Positions 52,862 through 61,766 of a stretch of DNA of 64,000 nucleotides are shown here, piece after piece; the stretch's first letter is position 1; each line of letters starts with the position of its first letter. The stretch is from Streptomyces echinatus. Lineage in GTDB: Bacteria; Actinomycetota; Actinomycetes; Streptomycetales; Streptomycetaceae. The position numbers and the translations under genes were made by a program. Location of the stretch: NCBI RefSeq assembly GCF_014203595.1, contig NZ_JACHJK010000009.1, positions 62,001-126,000 of the forward strand. Reading direction: 5' to 3'. The notes under the pieces were generated by a model. The model was not told the DNA's origin and did no database searches. It saw only the letters and a list, made by a program, of their open reading frames with translations.

Positions 52862-53455
52862 ATGCCGATCACACCTGCCACCGCGACGCACAGCTCGTCG
52901 AACGGCACCGCAGAGGCGATTTTGCTGGAACTGGTCGACGAGAAGGGTGTGACGATCGGCACCGCGGAGAAGCTCACCGCGCATCAGCCGCCGGGGCAGC
53001 TGCACCGGGCGTTCTCGGTGTTCCTCTTCGACGAACAGGGCCGGCTGCTCCTCCAGCAGCGGGCGCTCGGCAAGTACCACTCCCCCGGTGTGTGGTCCAA
53101 CACCTGCTGCGGTCACCCGTACCCCGGTGAGGCCCCGTTCGCGGCGGCCGCCCGGCGCACGTACGAGGAGCTGGGCGTGTCGCCGTCGCTGCTGGCGGAG
53201 GCCGGCACGGTCCGTTACAACCACCCGGACCCCGCCTCGGGCCTCGTGGAGCAGGAGTTCAATCACCTGTTCGTCGGCCTGGTGCAGGCACCGCTCGGCC
53301 CGGACCCGGAGGAGGTCGCCTCGACCGCCTTCGTGACGGCGGCCGAGCTGGCCGAGCGGCACGCCCGCGACCCGTTCTCGGCCTGGTTCATGACCGTGCT
53401 GGACGCGGCCCGCCCGGCCGTCAGGGAGCTGACAGGCCCGTCCGCCGGCTGGTGA
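52862..53455 (+). CDS. idi: Isopentenyl-diphosphate delta-isomerase (type I)
   Basis: 197-aa Nudix-fold enzyme. The catalytic Cys is in NTCCGHPYPGE, the metal-binding and catalytic Glu in TYEELGV and VEQEFNHLF. It interconverts IPP and DMAPP, balancing precursors for the hopanoid and other prenyl products. The ATG at 52862 follows GAAGGA at proper spacing. No operon partner. Confidence 0.95.
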   Translation: MPITPATATHSSSNGTAEAILLELVDEKGVTIGTAEKLTAHQPPGQLHRAFSVFLFDEQGRLLLQQRALGKYHSPGVWSNTCCGHPYPGEAPFAAAARRTYEELGVSPSLLAEAGTVRYNHPDPASGLVEQEFNHLFVGLVQAPLGPDPEEVASTAFVTAAELAERHARDPFSAWFMTVLDAARPAVRELTGPSAGW

Positions 53456-53470
53456 CCTGCCCGGTCCGGT

Positions 53471-53965
53471 TCAGGGGAGCGCCGCGGGCTTGAGCGGCAG
53501 GGCGGCCCAGATCACCTTGCCGCCGCTCGCGGTGTGCTCCACGTCGACCACGCCGCCCGCTTCCCGGGCCACCTCGCGGACCAGGAGCAGTCCCCGGCCG
53601 CCGGTCTGGCCGTGGTCGGCCTCCAGGGCGGTCGGCCGGTAGGGATGGTTGTCCTCCACGGACACCCGCACCCACTCGGCTCCCACCGCCACCTCCACGG
53701 CGAGCACCGGCGACAGCAGCGCCGCATGCCGTACCGCGTTGGTGACCAGCTCGGAGACGATCAGCAGCAGGCCGTGCACCAGGTCGTCGGAGACCGGCAC
53801 GCCCTGGCGCAGCAGCAGGTCCCGTACGCCGTGCCGGGCCTGCGGAACCGAGGCGTCCACCGCGGCCGCGGTGAACCGCCAGACGCCTTCGTACGGCAGG
53901 GGGTCCGGTGGCCGTTCGCCGCTCCCCGCCGGGCGCGGGCCGTCCCCGCGCCCGTGGTTGTCCAT
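53471..53965 (-). CDS. RsbW-like ATP-binding regulatory protein (HATPase_c)
   Basis: 164-aa anti-sigma/serine-kinase-like ATPase. N-box LIVSELVTNAVRHA, G1 VSVEDNHPYRP and G2 GQTGGRGLLLVREVA are visible, with no transmembrane or receiver domain. Such proteins are very numerous in streptomycetes and usually act on sigma factors or anti-sigma antagonists; no sigma or STAS gene is beside it. The ATG at 53965 gives the compact form; a GTG slightly upstream would add about 15 residues. Confidence 0.8.
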   Translation of the reverse strand: MDNHGRGDGPRPAGSGERPPDPLPYEGVWRFTAAAVDASVPQARHGVRDLLLRQGVPVSDDLVHGLLLIVSELVTNAVRHAALLSPVLAVEVAVGAEWVRVSVEDNHPYRPTALEADHGQTGGRGLLLVREVAREAGGVVDVEHTASGGKVIWAALPLKPAALP

Positions 53966-54201
53966 CGTCCGGTCGCCACCCTCGCGCTCGATTGTCACCA
54001 CACGTCGAGTGTTGGTAACGATGCGCTCCCGCCCGGATACCTGAACACAAGTCAGCGGGTATCGAACGGTTTCTGACCGACTGCGCATGAGCCGGTCGCG
54101 GATGGGACTGATCCTGTTCCCTGGACGCCGGTTCGCGAACTAGTCGGGTTGTACGGGTTCGGCCTGCCGCGGCGCGGAGGCCCTCCGCTACGATCCGCCG
54201 C

Positions 54202-54957
54202 ATGGAGCCCCAGCTGTCCCACCAGGTCACCGACTCCGTCGCCACCGTGGTGATCCGTCATCCCGCCAAGCGCAATGCCATGACGACGGCGATGTGGCGT
54301 GCCCTCCCCCCGATGCTGGACGCGTTGGCCCGTGATCCCGGTGTCCGGGCGCTGGTGCTCACCGGCGAGGGCGGCACCTTCTGCGCGGGCGCCGACATCT
54401 CCACGCTCCAGGGCTCACCGGAGGAGGCACCCGCCCTCGCGGTGGCGGCCGAGGAGGCCCTGGCCGCGTTCCCGAAGCCGACCGTCGCCGCGGTGCGCGG
54501 GCACTGCGTGGGAGGCGGGGCCCAGCTGGCCGCGGCCTGTGATCTGCGGCTGGCGGAGGAAGGCGCGCTGTTCGGCGTGACCCCGGCGCGGCTCGGCGTC
54601 GTCTATCCGGCCTCCTCGACCCGCCGCCTGGTCTCCCTGGTCGGCCCGGCCACCGCCAAGTACCTGCTGTTCACGGCCGAGTTGATCGACGCCCGGCGGG
54701 CGCTGGGCACCGGCCTGGTGGACGAGGTGCTGCCCGAGGGCGAGCTGGACAAGCGGATCGCCGAGCTGACCCGGGTCCTGGTGTCCCGCTCGCAGCTCAC
54801 CCAGGCCGCGGCCAAGGAGTTCGCCGACGGCCGCACCGACCGGGCCGCCCACTGGACCGCTCAGGCCCGCGGCAGCGGCGACACCGCGGAGGGAGTCGCC
54901 GCGTTCCTGGAGCGCAGGCAGCCGCGCTTCACCTGGAGCGTGTCTACGTCAGGCTGA
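54202..54957 (+). CDS. Enoyl-CoA hydratase/isomerase-family protein lacking usual catalytic Glu
   Basis: 251-aa crotonase fold. Oxyanion-hole segments AGADISTLQG and GHCVGGGAQLAAACDLRLA are intact, but the position of the first catalytic Glu (normally in a PE-containing turn) reads VTPARLGVVYPASSTRR, without Glu. The protein could be an isomerase or another crotonase-family activity rather than a hydratase. Its end overlaps the end of the convergent DJ-1 gene by 14 bp. Confidence 0.85.
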   Translation: MEPQLSHQVTDSVATVVIRHPAKRNAMTTAMWRALPPMLDALARDPGVRALVLTGEGGTFCAGADISTLQGSPEEAPALAVAAEEALAAFPKPTVAAVRGHCVGGGAQLAAACDLRLAEEGALFGVTPARLGVVYPASSTRRLVSLVGPATAKYLLFTAELIDARRALGTGLVDEVLPEGELDKRIAELTRVLVSRSQLTQAAAKEFADGRTDRAAHWTAQARGSGDTAEGVAAFLERRQPRFTWSVSTSG

Positions 54958-55579
54958 AGCGGCTCGCGTCGCGGAACTCCGCGACGAGGTGCGCGGGTGC
55001 CTTCTGCGGCGACCCGGCGTCGTACGGCGGCTGGGGGTCGTACTCGGTCAGCAGCTGGACGGCCTGGGCGTGTTCGTCGCCGGCGATGACGCCGAGGAGC
55101 GTGAGGCCCATGTCGATGCCGGACGACACGCCCGCGGCGGTGACGTACTTGCCGTCCACGACCACCCGCTCGCCGGTCGGCTCGGCCCCGTATTCGCGCA
55201 GAAGGTCCAGGGCGAGCCAGTGCGAGGTGGCGCGGCGGCCGCGCAGCAGCCCGGCCGCGCCCAGCAGCAGCGACCCCGTGCACACGGAGGTGGTCCAGGT
55301 GCTGGTGGCGTCGGCCGCGCGCAGCCAGTCCAGCAGCACGGGGTTCTCCATCTGCGGGGTCTGTCCCGGCCCGCCGGGCACGACCACGAGGTCCGGGGAC
55401 GGCACCTCGGCCAGGGCCCGGTCGGCGGTGATCGCCAGGCACCCGGTGTCGGAACGGACGGGCCCGGTGCGCTCGGCGACGAACACGGTCTCGGCGTCCG
55501 GGAGCCGGCCGAGTGTCTCGTAGGGCCCGACGGCGTCGAGGGCGGTGAAGCGGTCGTAGAGGACGATGGCGATCTGCAT
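54944..55579 (-). CDS. DJ-1/PfpI family protein (isonitrile-hydratase-like)
   Basis: 211 aa. The nucleophile-elbow Cys is in SVCTGSLLLGAAGLL, the upstream acidic residue in LYDRFTALDAVGPYE, and the GVSSGIDMGL loop is typical of the GlxA/isonitrile-hydratase branch. The ATG at 55579 has AAGGAAA upstream. It lies 45 bp downstream of a GlxA-type regulator with a homologous sensor domain, so the two may respond to related molecules. Confidence 0.88.
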   Translation of the reverse strand: MQIAIVLYDRFTALDAVGPYETLGRLPDAETVFVAERTGPVRSDTGCLAITADRALAEVPSPDLVVVPGGPGQTPQMENPVLLDWLRAADATSTWTTSVCTGSLLLGAAGLLRGRRATSHWLALDLLREYGAEPTGERVVVDGKYVTAAGVSSGIDMGLTLLGVIAGDEHAQAVQLLTEYDPQPPYDAGSPQKAPAHLVAEFRDASRFSLT

Positions 55580-55623
55580 GCGCTTTCCTTGTCGTCGGGG
55601 CGGTGCCGGAAGGCCGGGCCGGG

Positions 55624-56583
55624 TCAGGTCACGGGGGCCGGACGGAAGCGGCGGCGGTACTCCGCGGGAGAGGTGCCGAGGGTGCGCAGGAAGGCACGGC
55701 GCATGGCCTCCGGTGTGCCGTAGCCGCTGGCGCGGGCGACCTGCTCGACACCGTCGGTGGTGTCCTCCAGCAGGCGGCGCGCGTGTTCGAGGCGGACCCG
55801 GTCGACGTACCGGCCGGGTGTCGTCCCCGTCTCGGCCTGGAAGGCCCGGGCGAAGTGGCGCGGGGAGAGGGTGGCACGGGCGGCCAGCGCCTCCACGCCG
55901 AGGTCGCCGTCCGGGTGCTCGGTGATCCACTGCTGGACGTCCCGCAGGGGCTCCCGCCGGGCCGTCTGGGCGGCCAGCTGGGCGCTGAACTGCGCCTGGT
56001 TGCCCGGCCTGCGCAGGAACACCACGAGCTGGCGGGCGACGGCCAGCGCCGTCTCCCGGCCCAGGTCCTCCTCGACCAGCGCGAGGGCGAGGTCGATGCC
56101 CGCGGTGACCCCGGCGGAGGTGGCCACGTGCCCGTCCCGGACGAAGATGGGGTCGGGGTCGACGCGGACGGCGGGGTGTTCCCGGGCGAGCTGCTCGCAG
56201 TACGCCCAGTGCGTCGTGACGCGCCGGCCGTCCAGGAGCCCGGCCCGGGCCAGCGGGACGGCGCCGGTGCAGACGGAGACCAGGCGCGGGGCCCGCGGGC
56301 CGTGCACGCGCAGCCACTCCACCAGCCGCGGGTCCGGGTCGCGGCTGCCCTGACCGCCGGGCACCAGCAGGGTGTGCGGATCCGCCGTGTCCGCCAGCGG
56401 CCCGTCCGGTACGAGGGCCAGCCCGCTGGAGGTGCGTACGGGCCCGCCGTCCACGGAGGCCGTGCGGATCCGGTACGAGCCCGGGACGTACAGCTCGGCT
56501 CCGGCGAAGACCTCCAGCGGTCCGGTGACGTCGAGACTCTGGAGGCCGTCGAAGAGGGTGAGGAGGACGGTTCGCTGCTCCAT
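55624..56583 (-). CDS. GlxA-family AraC-type transcriptional regulator
   Basis: 319 aa: an N-terminal DJ-1/PfpI-like domain (TLFDGLQSLDVTGPLEVFAG, SVCTGAVPLARAGLL) and a C-terminal AraC HTH pair (RATLSPRHFARAFQAETGTT, then RRLLEDTTDGVEQVARASGY). It is the likely regulator of the adjacent DJ-1 gene. ATG 56583. Confidence 0.9.
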   Translation of the reverse strand: MEQRTVLLTLFDGLQSLDVTGPLEVFAGAELYVPGSYRIRTASVDGGPVRTSSGLALVPDGPLADTADPHTLLVPGGQGSRDPDPRLVEWLRVHGPRAPRLVSVCTGAVPLARAGLLDGRRVTTHWAYCEQLAREHPAVRVDPDPIFVRDGHVATSAGVTAGIDLALALVEEDLGRETALAVARQLVVFLRRPGNQAQFSAQLAAQTARREPLRDVQQWITEHPDGDLGVEALAARATLSPRHFARAFQAETGTTPGRYVDRVRLEHARRLLEDTTDGVEQVARASGYGTPEAMRRAFLRTLGTSPAEYRRRFRPAPVT

Positions 56584-56723
56584 GACCCCGATTGTTCGCG
56601 GACCCGTGGAGGGCCGCAACGACGCCTTTCCCACCTTTTCGGCCATCCGGGGGTTCCGTGGCGCCGCACGGAGGTACCCGGATCCCGCACCGGTCACCGG
56701 GACCGGGCGGGAAGGAGAGTCTC

Positions 56724-56855
56724 GTGTTCCGTGCCATCGCAGACGTACTGCGGCAGACCGGCGGGGCCGTCGCCACGGTGGTCACGCTGCCGTTCCGGGC
56801 GGTCGCCCGGCTGTTCGGCGGAGCGTCGTCCTCCGCACACGGGCGCCGGGCCTGA
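56724..56855 (+). CDS. LPFR-motif small protein (43 aa)
   Basis: GTG 56724 with GAAGGAGA upstream encodes VFRAIADVLRQTGGAVATVV followed by TLPFRAVARLFGGASSS and an Arg-rich end. It contains an amphipathic helix and the LPFR motif of a streptomycete small-protein family I recall as LPFR-motif proteins; function unknown. Isolated between the GlxA regulator and tex. Confidence 0.75.
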   Translation: MFRAIADVLRQTGGAVATVVTLPFRAVARLFGGASSSAHGRRA

Positions 56856-56957
56856 CATCGGCCCGGCGCCCCGCCGGGAGACCGCCCTGATCCCCGCTCG
56901 GCGGCGTCACCTGCCACAATTGCCGCGCAACCTCAGTGGAGAAGGCGGTACGGGAAC

Positions 56958-59363
56958 GTGACGACACCCGGATCCATCGAAGCAGGATCCATCGAAGGCA
57001 GGATCGCCGGCGAGCTCGGCGTACGTGAGCGGCAGGTGAAGGCCGCGGTGGAGCTGCTCGACAGCGGTTCGACGGTGCCCTTCATCGCTCGCTACCGCAA
57101 GGAAGCGACCGAGATGCTCGACGACGCGCAGCTGCGCACGCTCGAGGAACGGCTGCGCTATCTGCGGGAGCTGGAGGAGCGGCGGGCCTCGATCCTGGAG
57201 TCGGTGCGGGAGCAGGGCAAGCTCACCGAGGAGCTGGAGGCGCAGATCCGCGGCGCCGAGACCAAGGCGCGGCTGGAGGACATCTACCTCCCCTACAAGC
57301 CAAAGCGGCGCACCAAGGCGCAGATCGCGCGCGAGGCCGGCCTGGAGCCGCTCGCGGAGCGGCTGCTGGGCGACCCGTCGGTCGAACCGGCGGCGGCCGC
57401 CGCCGCGTTCGTGGACGCGGACAAGGGCGTGGCCGACGCGCAGGCCGCGCTGGAGGGCGCGCGGGCGATCCTCACCGAGCGGTTCTCCGAGGACGCCGAC
57501 CTGATCGGCGAGCTGCGCGAGCGCATGTGGGTGCGCGGGCGGCTCGCCGCGAAGGTGCGGGACGGCAAGGAGGAGGCGGGTGCCAAGTTCGCCGACTACT
57601 TCGACTTCGCCGAGCCGTTCACCGAGCTGCCCTCGCACCGGATCCTGGCGATGCTGCGCGGTGAGAAGGAGGAGGTCCTGGACCTCGTCCTGGAGCCGGA
57701 GGAGGCCACCGACGGTCCCTCGTCGTACGAGGGCATCGTCGCGTCGAGGTTCGGGATCGCCGAGCGGGGGCGCCCGGCCGACAAGTGGCTGAAGGACACG
57801 GTCCGCTGGGCCTGGCGCACCCGGATCCTGGTCCACCTCGGCATCGACCTGCGGCTCAGGCTGCGGACGGCCGCCGAGGACGAGGCGGTGAACGTGTTCG
57901 CGGCGAACCTCAGGGACCTGCTGCTGGCCGCCCCGGCCGGCACCCGCTCGACGCTGGGCCTGGACCCCGGTTTCCGTACGGGCGTGAAGGTCGCCGTGGT
58001 CGACGCGACCGGCAAGGTCGTCGCCACGGACGTGATCCACCCGCACGTCCCGGCCAACAAGTGGGACGAGGCGATCGCCCGGCTGGCGCGGCTGGCGCGG
58101 GAGCACGCGGTCGACCTGGTCGCCATCGGCAACGGCACGGCGTCCCGGGAGACCGACAAGCTCGCCGGTGAACTGATCGCCAGGCACCCGGAGCTGAAGC
58201 TCACCAAGGTCATGGTGTCCGAGGCCGGCGCGTCCGTGTACTCGGCGTCGAGTTACGCCTCGCGGGAACTGCCGGACATGGACGTGTCGCTGCGCGGCGC
58301 GGTGTCCATCGCGCGGCGTCTGCAGGACCCGCTGGCCGAGCTGGTGAAGATCGACCCGAAGTCCATCGGGGTCGGTCAGTACCAGCACGACCTGTCCGAG
58401 GTGAAGCTGTCCCGTTCGCTGGACGCGGTCGTCGAGGACTGTGTGAACGGCGTCGGCGTGGACGTCAACACCGCGTCCGTGCCGCTGCTGTCGCGGGTGT
58501 CCGGCATCTCCTCGGGTCTCGCCGAGAACATCGTGGCGCACCGCGACGCGAACGGGCCGTTCAGGTCGCGCTCCGAGCTGAAGAAGGTGGCGCGGCTCGG
58601 CCCGAAGGCGTACGAGCAGTGCGCGGGCTTCCTGCGGATCCGCGGCGGCGACGACCCGCTGGACGGCTCCAGCGTGCACCCCGAGGCCTATCCGGTGGTA
58701 CGCCGGATGGTGAAGACCGCGGGCCAGGAGGTGGCGTCCCTCATCGGCAACACGGGCGTGCTGCGCTCCCTGCGGCCGGCCGACTTCGTCGACGACACCT
58801 TCGGTCTGCCGACCGTCACCGACATCCTCAGGGAACTGGAGAAGCCGGGCCGCGACCCGCGGCCGGCCTTCAGGACGGCCACCTTCAAGGAGGGCGTGGA
58901 GAAGATCTCCGACCTGTCCACGGGGATGATCCTGGAGGGCGTCGTCACCAACGTGGCCGCCTTCGGCGCCTTCGTGGACATCGGCGTCCACCAGGACGGC
59001 CTGGTGCACGTGTCGGCGATGTCGAAGTCGTTCGTCAAGGACCCGCGCGATGTCGCCAAGCCCGGTGACATCGTCAGGGTGAAGGTCCTGGACGTGGACA
59101 TCCCGCGCAAGCGCATCGCCCTGACCCTGCGGCTGGACGACGAGGCCGCGCAGCAGGGGCAGGGCGGCGGCCGGCAGCAGCGCGGCGGCGGTGCCCGCCC
59201 GCCCCAGCAGCGGCAGGGCGGCGGCGAGCGGCAGAGTGGCGGCCAGCGACAGGGCCGCGGCGGCGACCGCGGTGGACGGCAGGCTCCGGCACCGGCCAAC
59301 AGCGCGATGGCGGACGCGCTGCGGCGTGCCGGGCTGCTGAACTCGAACGACAAGCGGCGCTGA
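56958..59363 (+). CDS. tex: Tex-family S1 RNA-binding transcription accessory protein
   Basis: 801 aa: Tex N-terminal helical region, YqgF-like RNase H fold (STLGLDPGFRTGVKVAVVDA), helix-hairpin-helix DNA-binding (LLSRVSGISSGLAENIVAHR, SRSELKKVARLGPKAYEQC), and an S1 domain (LEGVVTNVAAFGAFVDIGVH, DGLVHVSAM). The last 75 residues are Gln/Gly/Arg-rich low complexity. It is a conserved RNA-associated protein that supports transcription; GTG 56958. Confidence 0.95.
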   Translation: MTTPGSIEAGSIEGRIAGELGVRERQVKAAVELLDSGSTVPFIARYRKEATEMLDDAQLRTLEERLRYLRELEERRASILESVREQGKLTEELEAQIRGAETKARLEDIYLPYKPKRRTKAQIAREAGLEPLAERLLGDPSVEPAAAAAAFVDADKGVADAQAALEGARAILTERFSEDADLIGELRERMWVRGRLAAKVRDGKEEAGAKFADYFDFAEPFTELPSHRILAMLRGEKEEVLDLVLEPEEATDGPSSYEGIVASRFGIAERGRPADKWLKDTVRWAWRTRILVHLGIDLRLRLRTAAEDEAVNVFAANLRDLLLAAPAGTRSTLGLDPGFRTGVKVAVVDATGKVVATDVIHPHVPANKWDEAIARLARLAREHAVDLVAIGNGTASRETDKLAGELIARHPELKLTKVMVSEAGASVYSASSYASRELPDMDVSLRGAVSIARRLQDPLAELVKIDPKSIGVGQYQHDLSEVKLSRSLDAVVEDCVNGVGVDVNTASVPLLSRVSGISSGLAENIVAHRDANGPFRSRSELKKVARLGPKAYEQCAGFLRIRGGDDPLDGSSVHPEAYPVVRRMVKTAGQEVASLIGNTGVLRSLRPADFVDDTFGLPTVTDILRELEKPGRDPRPAFRTATFKEGVEKISDLSTGMILEGVVTNVAAFGAFVDIGVHQDGLVHVSAMSKSFVKDPRDVAKPGDIVRVKVLDVDIPRKRIALTLRLDDEAAQQGQGGGRQQRGGGARPPQQRQGGGERQSGGQRQGRGGDRGGRQAPAPANSAMADALRRAGLLNSNDKRR

Positions 59364-59369
59364 GCCGGC

Positions 59370-59404
59370 GGGCGGGGCCGTGCGCACGTCGCACGGCCCC
59401 GCCC
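59370..59404. terminator. tex terminator
   Basis: Perfect 15-bp inverted repeat (59370-59384 and 59390-59404), 7 nt after the tex stop and before the convergent NB-ARC gene end. Confidence 0.88.
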
Positions 59405-59491
59405 GTCCTGCCCGGCCCGCGGCCCGGCCTCGGCAGGCCGCGGGCGAGGGGATCTTCCGTCACGGTCAGCGGGGACGCCGTCCGTCACCGG

Positions 59492-61630
59492 TCAGTGGTG
59501 GTGGCCGTAGACGATCGCCCGGGTGCCCGCGCGGGCGCACGCCTCGTCGGCCGCGGCCCGCGCCTCGGCCGCCTCCGCCGACCGGCCCGCCGCCTCCAGG
59601 GCCAGGGTGAGATTCGATCCGGTCAGTCCGGTCGCGTACCAGTTGTCGTACTCTCGCCGGATCCGCAGCGCCTCCTGGAGGGCGACGATCGCCTCGTCCG
59701 TCCGGCCTGTCGCGTACAGGGCCCAGCCGAGGCTGCTCAGGGAGTCGCCGTGGTAGATGCGGTCGTGGTCCCGGTGGAGTTCGCAGGCCAGTACGAAGGC
59801 GGCGGCCGCCTCGGCGTGGTGTCCCCCGGCGTCCAGGGCCAGTCCGATGTTGTGCTGGGCCCGGCCCTCGTTCCAGCGGTCGCCCAGTTCGCGGAACCGG
59901 CCGCGGGCCCTGGTGTGGGTGGCGAGTGCCAGGCCCGGATCGCCGGACCTGCGCTGGGCGAGCCCCAGGTTGTTCCAGGCCATGCCCTCGCCCGTCGGGT
60001 CGCCCACACGGCGGAAGAGGTGTGCGGCACGGGTGAGCGGTTCGATGGCCTCACCGGCGGCTCCCCCGCGCGACAGGGCCGAGCCGAGCTGGTTGCAGAC
60101 GGCGGCCTCGGCGCGCTCGTCGCCGAGCCGGCGGGCGAGGGGACGCGCCGCGCGGCCGACGGCGATCCAGTCCTCGAAGAAGCGCCGCCAGCGCAGGTAT
60201 CCGGCCAGGCTCAGGGCGAGGCCCACCCGCGCCTCGGGTTCGTCGTCCTCCGGCCACAGCACCGCCGCCACGAGATTGGCGTGCTCGCCGTCGAACCAGG
60301 CCAGTGCGGCCTCGCGGCGGCGGACGGCGTCGGGGGAAGGGTCGTGCACCGGAGAGGGCATGTGGCGGGCGCACTCCGCGGCCTGCCGGCCGTAGTGCCG
60401 GCGCACGCGCGCCCGGGCCGTGCGCGCCGCCGCGACCAGCTCCGGGTCCGTGGCGGCCCGGGCGCAGGCGTAGCTGCGGACGAGCCCGTGCAGGTGCCAG
60501 CGCTCCCGGCCCTCGTCGCCCGGCTGGTCCCGGGTCACCAGGTGCGCGCACGCGAGGTCGTCGAGGACGTCGAGGGTCTCGGACGCCGGCAGTCCGGTGA
60601 CCACCGCGGCCGTGTCCGTGTCGTAGTCCGCGCACGCGATCTGCGCCAGCAGGCACATGGCCCTCGCACGGCCGGCCGTCAGCCTGCGCATGGACGCCTC
60701 GAACACGGGCGCCAGCGCCAGCGGCCTGCCGTACTGGTCGACCCCCGGGCCGCGCAGGGTTCCGGTGGGACGGTGCCCGGAGCGCAGCTCCTCGACCAGG
60801 GACGCGACGCGGCCCCGTGAGCGGTGGTGCCGCAGCAGCGCCGCGGCGATCTGGAGGGCGAGGGGCATGTGCCCGCACAGCACGGTCAGTTCACCGACCG
60901 AGTCCGCCTCCCGCTCCAGCCGGTCGTCCCCGTGCAACGCCTCGGCGATGAGCGCGGAGGAATCGCTCGGGCACAGCGGACCGAGCGACAGCTCCCGGAC
61001 CGGCAGCGAGGGATGGGACTCCCGGGAGGTGAAGACGACGCGGTGGGCGCCGCTGCCCGGCAGCAGCGGCGGGAGCTGCCCGGGTTCGCGGACGTTGTCG
61101 AACAGCAGCAGCACCCGCCTGCCCTGGTCGGCGAGGGTGGCGAGGCGGCTGAGGTACAGGGCGTGCTGGTCGACCTCCTCCGACGGCAGGTGGGCGCTGC
61201 CGACCCCCAGGGCGTACAGCAGGGAGGCGACGGCTCTGGCCGGGGACACCGCGGCGTCGTCGTAGCCGGCGAGGTCGAGGAAGAGGACCCCACCGGAGAA
61301 CCAGCCCGCGTCCCTGGCCGCATGGGCCGCGCGCAGCGCGAGTGCCGTCTTGCCGATGCCGCCGAGTCCGGTCACCGCCCACGGGCGGGCCGGTCCCGGG
61401 GCCGCCGTGCCGTCGGGCGGGCGTAAGCCCCGCAGGAGCGCGGCCAGTTCGGCTTCCCTGCCGGTGAACCCGACCGGCGCGGCCGGCAGGGCGGACAGCA
61501 CCTCCGGTCCGCCCGCCGGCTGCGGGTGGGACGCGCCCAACGACACCGGGCCGTAGAACCGCCCGTCGCGCAGGTCGACATGATCGCCGTACCGGGGGCC
61601 GCCCGGGGACTCGCTCTGTGCTGTGTGCAC
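59492..61630 (-). CDS. STAND-type NB-ARC/TPR protein
   Basis: 712 aa from GTG 61630 (GGGGGAGGAT upstream). N-terminus: YGDHVDLRDGRFYGPVSLG, a short motif often preceding NB-ARC domains in streptomycetes. NB-ARC: Walker A GLGGIGKTALALRAAHAA, RRVLLLFDNVREPGQ (Walker B), GxP-type CGHMPLALQIAAALL. The C-terminal half (about 400-690) is TPR repeats (e.g. GMAWNNLGLAQRRSGDPGLA, GDSLSSLGWALYATGRTDEA). No HTH is seen, so it is a signalling or defence-type STAND ATPase rather than a SARP regulator. Confidence 0.85.
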   Translation of the reverse strand: MHTAQSESPGGPRYGDHVDLRDGRFYGPVSLGASHPQPAGGPEVLSALPAAPVGFTGREAELAALLRGLRPPDGTAAPGPARPWAVTGLGGIGKTALALRAAHAARDAGWFSGGVLFLDLAGYDDAAVSPARAVASLLYALGVGSAHLPSEEVDQHALYLSRLATLADQGRRVLLLFDNVREPGQLPPLLPGSGAHRVVFTSRESHPSLPVRELSLGPLCPSDSSALIAEALHGDDRLEREADSVGELTVLCGHMPLALQIAAALLRHHRSRGRVASLVEELRSGHRPTGTLRGPGVDQYGRPLALAPVFEASMRRLTAGRARAMCLLAQIACADYDTDTAAVVTGLPASETLDVLDDLACAHLVTRDQPGDEGRERWHLHGLVRSYACARAATDPELVAAARTARARVRRHYGRQAAECARHMPSPVHDPSPDAVRRREAALAWFDGEHANLVAAVLWPEDDEPEARVGLALSLAGYLRWRRFFEDWIAVGRAARPLARRLGDERAEAAVCNQLGSALSRGGAAGEAIEPLTRAAHLFRRVGDPTGEGMAWNNLGLAQRRSGDPGLALATHTRARGRFRELGDRWNEGRAQHNIGLALDAGGHHAEAAAAFVLACELHRDHDRIYHGDSLSSLGWALYATGRTDEAIVALQEALRIRREYDNWYATGLTGSNLTLALEAAGRSAEAAEARAAADEACARAGTRAIVYGHHH

Positions 61631-61766
61631 CCGATCCTCCCCCAACCGGTGCCACGCAGGGCCTCTCCGCCTCTTCGAAGCCCCACACGTTAGGGCATTT
61701 CGCGGTGCCTCGACCGGTGATCGGAGGATTCCGTCTCGGCCGGGGCCTGTCCGGCGGTCCGCGGCC

